Shown piece after piece: positions 45,888 through 54,344 of a stretch of 64,000 bases of DNA. The translations under genes and the position numbers were made by a program. The stretch is from Aestuariivivens sediminicola (GTDB lineage: Bacteria > Bacteroidota > Bacteroidia > Flavobacteriales > Flavobacteriaceae). The notes beneath the pieces were generated by a model. That model was not told the origin of the DNA and ran no database searches. It saw only the letters and a program-made list of their open reading frames with translations. The stretch's first letter is position 1. The number at the start of each line of letters is the position of its first letter. The DNA lies in NCBI RefSeq assembly GCF_022662015.1, contig NZ_JAKMCM010000001.1, positions 620,001-684,000 on the forward strand. The letters are read 5' to 3'.

Positions 45888-47039
45888 ATGATTTTTACCA
45901 CATACAAAAACACATTACGCTGGATTATGATCGTGGCGTCCTTTGTTATTGTTTCCCTAATTCTATGGAACACCTATGTGTTTTTTCAAAACTTCAAGGC
46001 AGAAGAACGCAGTAAAATGGCCATTTGGGCCCAGGCTCAAAAAGAACTGAGCAAAAGTACGGACCTGAACCAGGATATTGGTGAACTTTCTATTGAAATT
46101 CTGCAAAGCAATAAAACCACGCCAATGATTATTGTTAATCAGGATGGCAGTTTCGATTCGAATAACATAACAGAAGAAAAAAGCAGGGACACCCTTTATA
46201 TCAATAAACTTATTTCAAGGTTTCAGAGTGAATATGAACCCATTGAGGTAATCTATAACAATGAAGTACTCTCAACGATTTACTATGGCAATTCGGCCCT
46301 TTTAAACAAGTTAAAATATTATCCCCTGGCCCTATTGCTCATTATCATCTTGTTCAGTGCGGTGGTCTATTTCTTCTACCGAAGTAATAAAAATGCGAGT
46401 CAGAACAAATTATGGTCCGGGATGGCCAAAGAAACGGCGCATCAGATTGGTACCCCGCTTTCCTCATTGATCGGATGGGCCGAAATCTTAAAGGCGGAGG
46501 ACGTTAATCCGAGTTATATCGTTGAAATAGAAAAGGATGTTGACCGGCTAAAGACGATTACTGAACGTTTTAGTAAAATAGGATCGGTTCCATCGCTTGA
46601 AATTGCCGATATTGTTGAGGAAACGACAGATTCTTTTGACTATCTGAAAGTGCGTTCTTCATCTCTTGTACATTTTGAAATGAATACGCCGGATCAAAAA
46701 ATACCCGTATATCTGAACAGGCAACTTTACAGTTGGGCCATTGAAAACCTGGTAAAAAATGCAATTGATGCCATGAAAGGCAGAGGAAAACTGATCATAG
46801 ATATCGTCGAACTTGAAAACACGGTTAAAGTAAGGGTAAAAGATAGTGGCAAAGGCATTTTAAAAAAGGACTACACAAAAATATTTGAACCGGGTTATAC
46901 GACAAAGCAGCGCGGTTGGGGCCTGGGTTTATCTCTTACCAAACGTATCATTGAGGACTTCCACAACGGAAAAATAAAGGTTCTACATTCTGAAATGGGT
47001 AAAGGAACCACCATTCAGATTTCCTTAAAAAGAGCTTGA
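45888..47039 (+). CDS. Sensor histidine kinase with an HQIGTP box
   Basis: This is a 383-residue membrane kinase from ATG 45888 (GTG 45882 also possible). Two helices (about 12-32 and 143-163) flank a periplasmic loop of about 110 residues. The phospho-site is His185 in AKETAHQIGTPLSSLIGW, with G-T-P in place of the usual E-L-K-T-P, a form known in some Bacteroidota kinases. The ATPase domain has LVKNAIDAM, KDSGKGI and GWGLGLSL. No response regulator is adjacent. Confidence 0.82.
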   Translation: MIFTTYKNTLRWIMIVASFVIVSLILWNTYVFFQNFKAEERSKMAIWAQAQKELSKSTDLNQDIGELSIEILQSNKTTPMIIVNQDGSFDSNNITEEKSRDTLYINKLISRFQSEYEPIEVIYNNEVLSTIYYGNSALLNKLKYYPLALLLIIILFSAVVYFFYRSNKNASQNKLWSGMAKETAHQIGTPLSSLIGWAEILKAEDVNPSYIVEIEKDVDRLKTITERFSKIGSVPSLEIADIVEETTDSFDYLKVRSSSLVHFEMNTPDQKIPVYLNRQLYSWAIENLVKNAIDAMKGRGKLIIDIVELENTVKVRVKDSGKGILKKDYTKIFEPGYTTKQRGWGLGLSLTKRIIEDFHNGKIKVLHSEMGKGTTIQISLKRA

Positions 47040-47040
47040 T

Positions 47041-47397
47041 ATGCAGGACCGATACATTCATATTAAAGACGTTGCCCTAAAAAACAATTGCCCGGTCTGC
47101 TATAACAATGAAGGGTTGTATTTAACATTTAAGCAACGCATCATCGATACAAAATTCTTTGAACGGGTCACCTCCGAAATAAGACATGAGCTTCATTGTA
47201 AAACATGTAACAGTCCGATATATCCTGTACAGTGGACTGATGATATCGAGCAGGTTTTTGAATATCTCCAAAGGTCATTTACACCCAAAAAAACCGCAAC
47301 AACCTTAAAGCGACCCTCATGGATACTTCTATCAGGACTATTGATAGTCCTTGTTTCAGGGCTGTCACTGCTCCTTTACTATACTTTACAGGAATGA
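47041..47397 (+). CDS. Small zinc-ribbon-like membrane protein
   Basis: This is a 118-residue protein immediately after the kinase gene (one base gap). Two CxxC pairs, NCPVC (16-20) and CKTC (53-56), could bind zinc; one hydrophobic helix lies at about 93-114 near the C-terminus. No family recognised. The tail-to-tail overlap with the HIT gene is 12 bases. Its tight position after the kinase suggests it works with it. Confidence 0.5.
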   Translation: MQDRYIHIKDVALKNNCPVCYNNEGLYLTFKQRIIDTKFFERVTSEIRHELHCKTCNSPIYPVQWTDDIEQVFEYLQRSFTPKKTATTLKRPSWILLSGLLIVLVSGLSLLLYYTLQE

Positions 47398-47775
47398 TTT
47401 TATAGCCTTTGCCGTAGCTTCGAACGCTTCCGGTGTTAAAACCGCCTTTTCAATAAAACGGGCATCTTCCATACTGTGGAGCGGAATCAAATGGACGTGA
47501 ACATGAGGTACTTCTAAACCAATGACCGTCATGCCAACGCGCTTACAGGGAACGGCCTTTTCGATAGCAAGGGCGACGCGACGTGAAAACGACATCAATC
47601 CGTTATAGGTGGCCTCGTCTAAATCAAAAATCTTATCTACCTCTTGCTTTGGGACACATAAGGTATGCCCCTTACTGTTCGGATTTATATCCAGAAAAGC
47701 GAAAAACCGGTCGGTTTCCGCAATCTTATAACAGGGTATTTCACCATTGATGATTTTGGTAAAAATAGAAGCCAT
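47386..47775 (-). CDS. HIT-family nucleotide hydrolase
   Basis: This is a 129-residue histidine-triad protein. The triad HVHVHLIPL is at 91-99 and the N-terminus MASIFTKIINGEIPCYKIAE is typical of the HINT/YcfF branch. Such enzymes remove AMP or other groups from nucleotide conjugates. It lies directly downstream of greA on the same strand, with a 75-base gap, and they may share a transcript. Confidence 0.92.
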   Translation of the reverse strand: MASIFTKIINGEIPCYKIAETDRFFAFLDINPNSKGHTLCVPKQEVDKIFDLDEATYNGLMSFSRRVALAIEKAVPCKRVGMTVIGLEVPHVHVHLIPLHSMEDARFIEKAVLTPEAFEATAKAIKSFL

Positions 47776-47850
47776 GGGTATTGCTGTTTTAAGGTTGAAT
47801 GTTTTTTTAAATCTTTTCCGGAACTTACTGGCATTTCACCTCCCCAATCG

Positions 47851-48327
47851 TTATGATCTCGAAATTTCCAGAATATCAAATTTGACAACGCCATTCGGGA
47901 CTTGAATTTCGGCTACATCACCAACCGATTTTCCCAGCAGGCCTTTTCCTATGGGTGAATTAACGGATATTTTTCCAGCTGCCAAATCGGCCTCGCTTTC
48001 CGCTACCAGGGTATATATCATTTCAGCACCATTCGTTTGGTTTTTAATCTTTACTTTCGACAATACCAGTACTTTTGAGGTATCCAGTTGCGACTCATCA
48101 ATCAGACGGGCATTGGCGAGCGTATCCTCCAACTTAGAAATCTTCATTTCCAAAAGACCTTGTGCTTCCTTTGCTGCATCGTATTCGGCATTTTCACTTA
48201 AATCGCCTTTATCTCTGGCATCAGCAATGGCCTGCGATGCCTTTGGTCGTTCTACATCCTTAAGTTGGCTTAATTCGTTCCTTAATTTTTTTAATCCTTC
48301 AGCTGTGTAATATGATACTTTACTCAT
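47851..48327 (-). CDS. greA: Transcription elongation factor GreA
   Basis: This is a 158-residue factor that rescues stalled RNA polymerase by stimulating RNA cleavage. The N-terminal coiled coil begins MSKVSYYTAEGLKKLRNELS and includes ARDKGDLSENAEYDAAKEAQ, the GreA tip with its acidic residues; the C-terminal domain has VNSPIGKGLLGKSVGD. ATG at 48327; the upstream ATG at 48399 would add 24 residues lying in the leader hairpins. Two hairpins precede the start (see findings). Confidence 0.96.
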   Translation of the reverse strand: MSKVSYYTAEGLKKLRNELSQLKDVERPKASQAIADARDKGDLSENAEYDAAKEAQGLLEMKISKLEDTLANARLIDESQLDTSKVLVLSKVKIKNQTNGAEMIYTLVAESEADLAAGKISVNSPIGKGLLGKSVGDVAEIQVPNGVVKFDILEISRS

Positions 48328-48353
48328 AACATCATGGTTTTCTTTAATAAAAG

Positions 48354-48423
48354 ATGCTGAATCCTCTGTCAACTCTATCAGTTGGGGTTCAGCATACAAA
48401 AAAAATCCCGCTTACACGAGATT
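48354..48423 (-). promoter_or_regulatory. Tandem hairpins in the greA leader (possible attenuator)
   Basis: The distal hairpin (48404-48410 with 48417-48423, six-base loop) ends in eight T on the minus strand and has all features of an intrinsic terminator, yet no gene precedes it on this strand. The proximal hairpin is 11 pairs (48354-48364 with 48385-48395), with an inner five-base stem (48370-48374 with 48380-48384), and is followed by TTTTATT before the start. Confidence 0.6.
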
Positions 48424-48570
48424 GTACTACAAAACTACAAAAATTTAGGGACATTTGGTACAGGACTCTCAAAGTACTTTACTTGGGGGCGCTGTGAAAA
48501 AGTAAAACAGGATAAGGGAATAAACAAAATAATTACGGTAATTTGCGTTGTATAATAAAGCTGTTCTGTC

Positions 48571-48996
48571 ATGAGATTTTTGATTTCCCTTGTTGTGGTT
48601 TTTGTGATTTTGGGTTGCAGTAGTTCCGACGAAAATGAAAATTGCAACTTTCTACTACCTATAAGTGTTAATGAAACAATTAACCTAAGTCTCCCCTTTT
48701 ACAGTCAGTTGCAATTTGCAGGAAATTCGGTCTACATTCCCAACCTGGGCAACGGCGGCATTATAGTGGCAAGTACCGGAGCGGACTTTTATGCCTGGGA
48801 TGCCAGCGATCCGAATCATGCGCAAACCAGTTGTTCTGTTCTGGTTAATTCAGGATTAAACGCTACCTGTGGCTGCGATGACAAAAACGAATACAGTTTG
48901 GTTAATGGGCAACCATTGAACAACGGGGCCTTACCATGTGGTTTGCGAAATTACCGGGTTGAACAAACCGGTACTACACTTAGAATTTATAATTAA
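48571..48996 (+). CDS. Small cysteine-rich lipoprotein, Rieske-like pattern
   Basis: This is a 141-residue lipoprotein (lipobox VILGC with Cys16). Cysteines at 25, 88, 100, 102 and 123 and the segment EYSLVNGQPLNNGALPCGLRNYRVE resemble the C-terminal half of Rieske domains, but the CxH / CxxH ligand pairs are not present, so iron-sulfur binding is unlikely. Could be a degenerate Rieske-fold surface protein. A short leader with TAATTTGC-type box precedes it. Function unknown. Confidence 0.5.
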   Translation: MRFLISLVVVFVILGCSSSDENENCNFLLPISVNETINLSLPFYSQLQFAGNSVYIPNLGNGGIIVASTGADFYAWDASDPNHAQTSCSVLVNSGLNATCGCDDKNEYSLVNGQPLNNGALPCGLRNYRVEQTGTTLRIYN

Positions 48997-49331
48997 TATT
49001 GCCTTTATTGGGATTACCGCATTACATTTTTTAGATGTAGGCCAAACATCCTCATGCCCCGCTCATTCCTTTGAAATTTCATAAGCAGGGGAATGCAAAA
49101 TTGTCCTGTGAATTTTTTAAATTGTCCTGTGAATTTTCAAAATTCACAGGACAATTTGGATGAATTGCAGTTACAAAATGAAAATACCTTAGTCAGGACT
49201 TTTACCAGCGGTGCCCATGATTGTCCTTTTTACAGGCCTTGAACCCTGAACTGCAATGTAAGAAGGCATCATGCATTCCTGCCAATTACGCAAGATACAA
49301 GGGTTATTGTGACAAACATTATACATTTTCA
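48997..49331. other. 335-base intergenic region between convergent genes
   Basis: Non-coding gap between the small lipoprotein (plus) and the TonB receptor (minus). Its only clear structure is the three-copy repeat at 49097-49157; the remaining bases show no frame, promoter or known RNA that I can recognise. Confidence 0.5.
49097..49157. repeat. Three-copy direct/inverted repeat
   Basis: A 17-19-base unit occurs twice in direct order (49097-49116 and 49119-49137) and once inverted (49139-49157). The last two form a 17-pair perfect hairpin (49119-49135 with 49141-49157) around a five-base loop. There is no T-run, so simple termination is not obvious. It sits between convergent genes. Confidence 0.75.
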
Positions 49332-51464
49332 CTAAAACTGTAATGTTATCCCAATCAAAAAATTGGTTGTGGCCTGAGGGTAATATCCCGCCCCCTCAAT
49401 GGTCATGATTTCATTCGGATTGGACCATGTATCCTCATAGGTATAATAATACCCGTTGGATACGTACTTCTTATTAAAAATATTATTAACCAGCCCGGAA
49501 AGGACAACAGATTTAAACATCTTTTTAGGATCAATGCGATAGGACAGATTAAAATCATTTATAAAATAACTGTCTAATTTTGAAGCAGGCGAATCGACAT
49601 TGCCCATATACTGCTCACCCACATATTTACTCAACAAAGCCAATTGTACATTTTTTACCGGTACAAAGCTGATGGTGTTTCCGAAGACTATTCCAGGAGA
49701 AAAGGAGATATTGGTATCGCCTAAATCTACCAGTGAACCATCAACTGAAGCTCTGTAATTTTTATTCTTGTTCGTACTTAATGCAAGATTGGTAGTTATA
49801 GAGATCGCATCGGTCAACTTAATATTGGCATCCAGTTCAAGTCCAAGGCGATAACTCTTTCCGCTTGTAGCCCTAACAGGGCTTCCAACATCATCAAGTG
49901 CTCCGGTTAATACCAATTGATTCTGATAAAACATGTAATACAGGTTAGTATTAACCGTCACTCCTTCAGTGCGATACCGCCATCCCAATTCGATATCGTT
50001 AAGGGTTTCATTCTCGGTGACACCGGCTTTAAAATCATCGCGATTAGGTTCTCTGTTGGCCCGGGCAAAAGAAGTATAAAAACTATGGTTTACCAATGGC
50101 TTGTAGGTTAATCCAATCTTTGGATTAAAAAACTCAAATTTGGCATCCGTTATAAAAACCGCCCTATCGGAGTTGATGCCATTTGTTTTATAGCTAACAA
50201 AACGTCCCTGTAAATCGATAAAGCCCGTTAACTTGTCCGTTACCCTGATGTTCATCTTCGAAAACACACTAAAATCATTTTTATTGGCATCCCCATCGTA
50301 ATAACGGTCTCTGATCCTCGTATTTGGCGCCAGGTCGGATCCCCAAATCACCTCACCAAAATGATCGCCGATATAGTTGCTGAAAGAGATTCCCGAAATG
50401 ACTTCAACTCCAGGGCGCTTATAGGTGATGTCGGCATTGGCCACATAGAAGTGGTTATCCAACCAGCGGCGAACAATGACATCGGACCCATCCTGAATTA
50501 AATTATCAAAATCTACAGCCGTTTCTTCTGCCTTGTACTGCTCGAAATACCCTTTACCTCTGGTGTAGTTCAGACCGATATGTGTAGACCAATTTGCATC
50601 CAGCTGTTCATTCCAATGGAGCTGGTAATGGTCCTGCCAATAGTTATCGGTTTCATTCTCGTAGGTGTACGGATTCTGACGACGATCTTCCTCCAGCTGT
50701 TCTGCCGTCAGCCCAAACCAGGCCTGATAGGTCTGTTCTTTGTTTCCAAAGGTCAATGCTTTAATAAGGGTATTGGCATCCTTATAGACCCCTTGGAGGA
50801 AATAGGATTTTAAATCGGTAAAGGCGCGATCGACATAACCATCGGAATAAATTTTGGAGAAACGCCCCGAGAATTCAAAATGCTCATTCAACAGACCGGT
50901 ACTCATTTTTACGGTATGCTTGCGGGTATTATAGCTGCCGAAGCTATTCGAAATTTCGGCAAAGGCGGTTTCAGAAAAGGCATCGGTCAGTACATTTAAA
51001 CTTGCACCAAAAGCTCCGGAACCGTTGGTTGAGGTCCCTACACCACGTTGCAGCTGCAAACTTTCCGTAGATGATGCGAAATCACCTAAATTTACCCAAA
51101 AGGTGCCCTGACTTTCCGGATCGTTGTATGGAATACCATTGATGGTTACGTTAACTCGTGTTGCATCGGTACCACGGACTCGAATTCCGGTATAACCCAC
51201 TCCTGCTCCGGCATCGCTGGTGGTTACAACAGACGGCAAATAATTTAACAAGATGGGCATGTCCTGCCCTAAGTTACGCTTTGCCAAAGCCTCTTTAGAA
51301 ATATTGGAATGGGTAATCGGCGATTGATCCTTCACACGGACGGCCTTAACCAATACCTCATCCAGACGTTCCGTCTGTGTTGAATCCTGCTCAGCCTGAT
51401 ACTGTTGCGCCATACTGGGACCGGATAGTACGAAAAGCGTTAGAAAAAGAAAGACGTTTTTCAT
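49332..51464 (-). CDS. TonB-dependent receptor, probable thiamine uptake
   Basis: This is an outer-membrane receptor of about 710 residues from ATG 51464 (the longer frame starts within the riboswitch region and was rejected). A signal peptide ends in SMAQ. The plug domain has VRVKDQSPITHSNIS, TGIRVRGTDATRVNVTINGIPYNDPE and LQRGVGTSTNGSGAFG; the barrel ends in aromatic F (IGITLQF). The TPP riboswitch directly upstream implies control by thiamine pyrophosphate, so the likely ligand is thiamine or a precursor, as known for Bacteroidota THI-box receptors. Iron complexes are less likely. Confidence 0.85.
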   Translation of the reverse strand: MKNVFLFLTLFVLSGPSMAQQYQAEQDSTQTERLDEVLVKAVRVKDQSPITHSNISKEALAKRNLGQDMPILLNYLPSVVTTSDAGAGVGYTGIRVRGTDATRVNVTINGIPYNDPESQGTFWVNLGDFASSTESLQLQRGVGTSTNGSGAFGASLNVLTDAFSETAFAEISNSFGSYNTRKHTVKMSTGLLNEHFEFSGRFSKIYSDGYVDRAFTDLKSYFLQGVYKDANTLIKALTFGNKEQTYQAWFGLTAEQLEEDRRQNPYTYENETDNYWQDHYQLHWNEQLDANWSTHIGLNYTRGKGYFEQYKAEETAVDFDNLIQDGSDVIVRRWLDNHFYVANADITYKRPGVEVISGISFSNYIGDHFGEVIWGSDLAPNTRIRDRYYDGDANKNDFSVFSKMNIRVTDKLTGFIDLQGRFVSYKTNGINSDRAVFITDAKFEFFNPKIGLTYKPLVNHSFYTSFARANREPNRDDFKAGVTENETLNDIELGWRYRTEGVTVNTNLYYMFYQNQLVLTGALDDVGSPVRATSGKSYRLGLELDANIKLTDAISITTNLALSTNKNKNYRASVDGSLVDLGDTNISFSPGIVFGNTISFVPVKNVQLALLSKYVGEQYMGNVDSPASKLDSYFINDFNLSYRIDPKKMFKSVVLSGLVNNIFNKKYVSNGYYYTYEDTWSNPNEIMTIEGAGYYPQATTNFLIGITLQF

Positions 51465-51541
51465 CTCGATATAAATTACATTTAAACCGAATAAAAAGAG
51501 GTAATTATTCTTTCCAATTAAAAAATGTGTCACGTAAATCG

Positions 51542-51580
51542 CTAAAGTCATGTGGCACCTATGCCACAAATAGCCTTTAG
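51542..51580 (-). promoter_or_regulatory. Hairpin downstream of the TPP aptamer (expression platform)
   Basis: A nested stem lies between the aptamer and the start codon: an inner stem of six pairs (51552-51557 with 51562-51567, four-base loop) and an outer CTAAAG/CTTTAG pair (51575-51580 with 51542-51547). Ends without an immediate T-run; the T-rich stretch comes about 20 bases later. Confidence 0.5.
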
Positions 51581-51589
51581 ATGCCTTCT

Positions 51590-51672
51590 TTACGCTATTC
51601 CCTAAACAGCATTACCTGTTCTAGGTTCAATGGGTCTGATCTCAGCCGATTTCTGGCACCCCTTTAGAGAAC
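51590..51672 (-). promoter_or_regulatory. TPP (THI-box) riboswitch
   Basis: Read on the minus strand the core motifs are in order: GGGGTGCC (51662-51655), a small P3 hairpin GCC/GGC, CTGAGA, ACCC, GAACCT, AGGTAATGC and TAGGGAA (51604-51598). This is the classical thiamine-pyrophosphate aptamer. A TACATTTG -7 box (51684-51677) places the transcript start at its edge. TPP binding is expected to turn the receptor gene off. Confidence 0.93.
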
Positions 51673-51676
51673 GGAG

Positions 51677-51684
51677 CAAATGTA
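51677..51684 (-). promoter_or_regulatory. -7 box for the riboswitch-receptor transcript
   Basis: TACATTTG on the minus strand matches TAnnTTTG perfectly. It lies directly upstream of the TPP aptamer, so the aptamer begins close to the mRNA 5' end. No clear -33 box. Confidence 0.6.
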
Positions 51685-51726
51685 ATGAACAATGGACAAT
51701 AAACCATGAATTAAAGGACAATAATT

Positions 51727-52113
51727 CTATGGAAGTTCAGGTGGCTTTCTGAATTCCTTTTTGTCGGATTGTTTTTGTTTGTTTTTGAGTCGCTTTGTAA
51801 TCGCCGATTTAGGGACTTTTGTAGAAATTCTTTTTTTTGGTTTTTCCAGAGCTGACTCTAATAAGGCCATAAAACGCCTTGTAACAATGGTTTTATTTTT
51901 GTGTTGGCTTCGGCTCTCATCGCTCTGCAGGATCAATAGTCCGTCCTTTGATATTCTTTTTTTCAGTTTCTTGAGCAGCAGCAGCTTCTGTTCGTCATTA
52001 AAGGCGGCCGAGGCATTTAAATCGAAAACCAACGCCACCTTTGTTGATGTTTTATTGACATGTTGCCCACCGCTACCTGAACTTCTAACCGCTTTAAAAG
52101 TTAGCTCTTGCAT
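51727..52113 (-). CDS. arfB: Peptidyl-tRNA hydrolase ArfB (ribosome rescue)
   Basis: This is a 128-residue RF-like hydrolase from ATG 52113 (TTG 52137 would add eight residues). It carries the catalytic GGQ at 15-17 in SSGSGGQHVNKT, as in ArfB/YaeJ. The C-terminal tail is strongly basic (KKRISTKVPKSAITKRLKNKQKQ), which enters the empty mRNA channel of stalled ribosomes. It is the last gene before the riboswitch. Confidence 0.93.
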   Translation of the reverse strand: MQELTFKAVRSSGSGGQHVNKTSTKVALVFDLNASAAFNDEQKLLLLKKLKKRISKDGLLILQSDESRSQHKNKTIVTRRFMALLESALEKPKKRISTKVPKSAITKRLKNKQKQSDKKEFRKPPELP

Positions 52114-52213
52114 GACCTTATGTTCCCATGTGCTCAATTTCCAGAATTTTGTAATTAGGTAAGGTCAGGGTAAACCATTACAGGATTACTGACATGTTGT
52201 GAAATTTCCATTT

Positions 52214-53767
52214 TCAGAGGTGTTGATGGGGTGCTTTCAGTAAATCATTAACCGTTTTAACCGGGTTAAAGGTGATTATAGGCACTTCTACAAACACCGA
52301 ATTCCAATGTGCCATACCCCCATTCCAGAGACCGGGTCGTTCTAACACCTTAATATCAGTATCGAATCTGGACTTCACCGTTACAAAATAGGCCTCTTCA
52401 TCAACAAAGTCTTTAAGGTTAAACACCTCTCCTTTATAATTCTTTATGCCACATACAAAATCGGTAGGGTTAAAATGTGTCGCATTCTTAACAATCGTGT
52501 TCTGTGTATCATCCTTTAAATTGATTTGAGCAAACTCAACAATCTGCAAAGAGCGGTTTCCATTGTTATCCTGCACCCAAAACGGACCTCCACCAGGCTC
52601 TTTCTCATTCTTTACAATTCCGCCTACACGTATGGGTCGGTCGAGTCGATTTTTCAAAAACGCAATTTTATCCTTTAAAGGCAGCCCTGAAAGCGCATCA
52701 CCAATATCCAGGTTGAAGGTGTCTTTTAAAAATTCAAGTATGCGTTCTGCACTTTCTTCGTTGACATCACCCTGATCAATGGCCTTCAAAAAATCGAAGG
52801 CTTTCCCTTGTATCTCAATTAAAACCCCACCCAACACTTTTTTATACCAGGCTAATTCTTCATGATGCTTCGAAACGGTAACATTATCAATATTTTTAAT
52901 AAAAATAATATCGTAGTCAAGGGCATTTAAATTTTCCAATAAGGCCCCATGTCCGGATGCCCTGAACAACAATTTACCATCAGGTTCCCTGTATAAGGCG
53001 TTATCCAATGTAAGGGTAATGGTATCTGTAAACTTTTTTTGATTTGAAAAGGACACACTGAATTTTGTTTTCGTCTGCTTTTCAACATCTTCTTCAATAT
53101 ATTTAAATTCGTCGTCGAATATCTTGTTATGATCCGGTGAAATGGTGAAATGCAAATGCGCCGTCTTATTCGACATGGCGTAGAGAGCGGCTTCAAACAG
53201 ATGTTCTTCGAATGCGGTAGCCACATGCTGTTTATACCTGTGAAACGGCAGGAGCCCTTTGGGGAAGGAGCTGTAATTCAAACGGTTTTCATCGAGCATG
53301 GTTTTAATGAACTCTAACCGTTTCTTATCGTAGGAAAACGCGTTAAAATCGGAAAAAATCTCATGCAATCGGTGCACCACATCCTCGAAAAAAGGCAGTT
53401 TCTCCAAACCTGCAAAAAAAATGGCAAGCCCGGAATGCTTGTGCTTATTGATATAAGCATTGATCGTATCCCTTTCCGGATCGAAAGTCTTTAAAAACTG
53501 AAATAAGAATTTGAACATTCTGGTGGCAGCACCCGAGGCAGGTACAAATTTTACCATGGATAAGCGGTTACGATGGTCTTCAAAAACAGACACATAGCGG
53601 TTTTGGGTTTCCTCAGACAGCCTTAGAATACCATCGCCAACAGTTGCCGCCTTTACCAAATTGGTATATGAAACACCCTTTTTTATCATGTCGATCTGCC
53701 CTGTTACCGCTTCGGGTGTTAATCCAATTTCTCGAATTTGAGTACTATCTTTATCTGTGAATTTCAA
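52214..53767 (-). CDS. DUF4301 protein
   Basis: This is a 517-residue cytosolic protein of Bacteroidota family DUF4301 with no membrane helix or signal peptide. Motif-like regions are FVPASGAATRMFKFL (about 87-101) and FWVQDNNGNRSLQIVEFAQ, both reminiscent of nucleotidyltransferases acting on sugar or nucleotide substrates; function is unknown. Starts at TTG 53767 (no other start fits), overlapping the kinase end by 17 bases. Its place next to the kinase and PnuC-like transporter suggests vitamin or nucleotide metabolism. Confidence 0.75.
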   Translation of the reverse strand: MKFTDKDSTQIREIGLTPEAVTGQIDMIKKGVSYTNLVKAATVGDGILRLSEETQNRYVSVFEDHRNRLSMVKFVPASGAATRMFKFLFQFLKTFDPERDTINAYINKHKHSGLAIFFAGLEKLPFFEDVVHRLHEIFSDFNAFSYDKKRLEFIKTMLDENRLNYSSFPKGLLPFHRYKQHVATAFEEHLFEAALYAMSNKTAHLHFTISPDHNKIFDDEFKYIEEDVEKQTKTKFSVSFSNQKKFTDTITLTLDNALYREPDGKLLFRASGHGALLENLNALDYDIIFIKNIDNVTVSKHHEELAWYKKVLGGVLIEIQGKAFDFLKAIDQGDVNEESAERILEFLKDTFNLDIGDALSGLPLKDKIAFLKNRLDRPIRVGGIVKNEKEPGGGPFWVQDNNGNRSLQIVEFAQINLKDDTQNTIVKNATHFNPTDFVCGIKNYKGEVFNLKDFVDEEAYFVTVKSRFDTDIKVLERPGLWNGGMAHWNSVFVEVPIITFNPVKTVNDLLKAPHQHL

Positions 53768-54344
53768 TACCTTTTTTCTTTAATAACGCATCAACATGTT
53801 TTACAGCAGTATCTAAACGCTCCTTCTTACTGCCTTTCAATAATACGTATGGTCTGTTTTGCTTAATTAACTCATTTTGAAATGCCCTAAACATTTCCAT
53901 CCTATGGTTGGGCTTATCCCTCAAGTCGTCAGCTTCCCACGGGGTATCAATATATGTTAAAAAATATAAATCATAGGTATTTTCCAAGGCATATTTTTCA
54001 AGTATCGGATCACAACTACCCAAATAATAGGCCTCCGAATACACTTTGGTTTCCAACAGATCGGTGTCACAAATCAAGACCGTATCTGTTTTTTTGGCCA
54101 GTTCGTTTTCCAATCGCATTTGGCCTCTTGCTATCGGCAATAAATCCTCCGCCTCACAGGTCTTGCGCTCGTTATTCCATTTGTTCTGAAGGTATTCACG
54201 GGCATATTCCGGCACCCATATGGAATTGTAATGTCTTGCCAGTTGTCTTGATAATGTTGTTTTGCCCGTCGATTCGGGACCAAATAAAACAACCTTGATA
54301 CAGTTTATCCCGATGTCCCGGGATTGTTTAAGTTCTTCTTCCAT
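53751..54344 (-). CDS. NadR-like P-loop kinase (possible vitamin kinase)
   Basis: This is a 197-residue P-loop ATPase from ATG 54344. Walker A is GPESTGKT at 22-29 and WVPEYAREYLQ (43-53) is the NadR-type segment of ribosylnicotinamide kinases. It overlaps the end of the PnuC-like gene by 40 bases. PnuC substrates need phosphorylation to be trapped, so this is the trapping kinase: nicotinamide riboside by homology, or thiamine by context (YkoF-like protein and TPP-controlled receptor alongside). Which one is open. Confidence 0.75.
   Translation of the reverse strand: MEEELKQSRDIGINCIKVVLFGPESTGKTTLSRQLARHYNSIWVPEYAREYLQNKWNNERKTCEAEDLLPIARGQMRLENELAKKTDTVLICDTDLLETKVYSEAYYLGSCDPILEKYALENTYDLYFLTYIDTPWEADDLRDKPNHRMEMFRAFQNELIKQNRPYVLLKGSKKERLDTAVKHVDALLKKKGIEIHR

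Noticed and set aside
48435-48647. Minus-strand ORF of 70 codons before greA
   Set aside because: It starts inside the antisense of the small lipoprotein gene, has no family features and would run into the greA terminator hairpins; the latter are better explained as leader structure.
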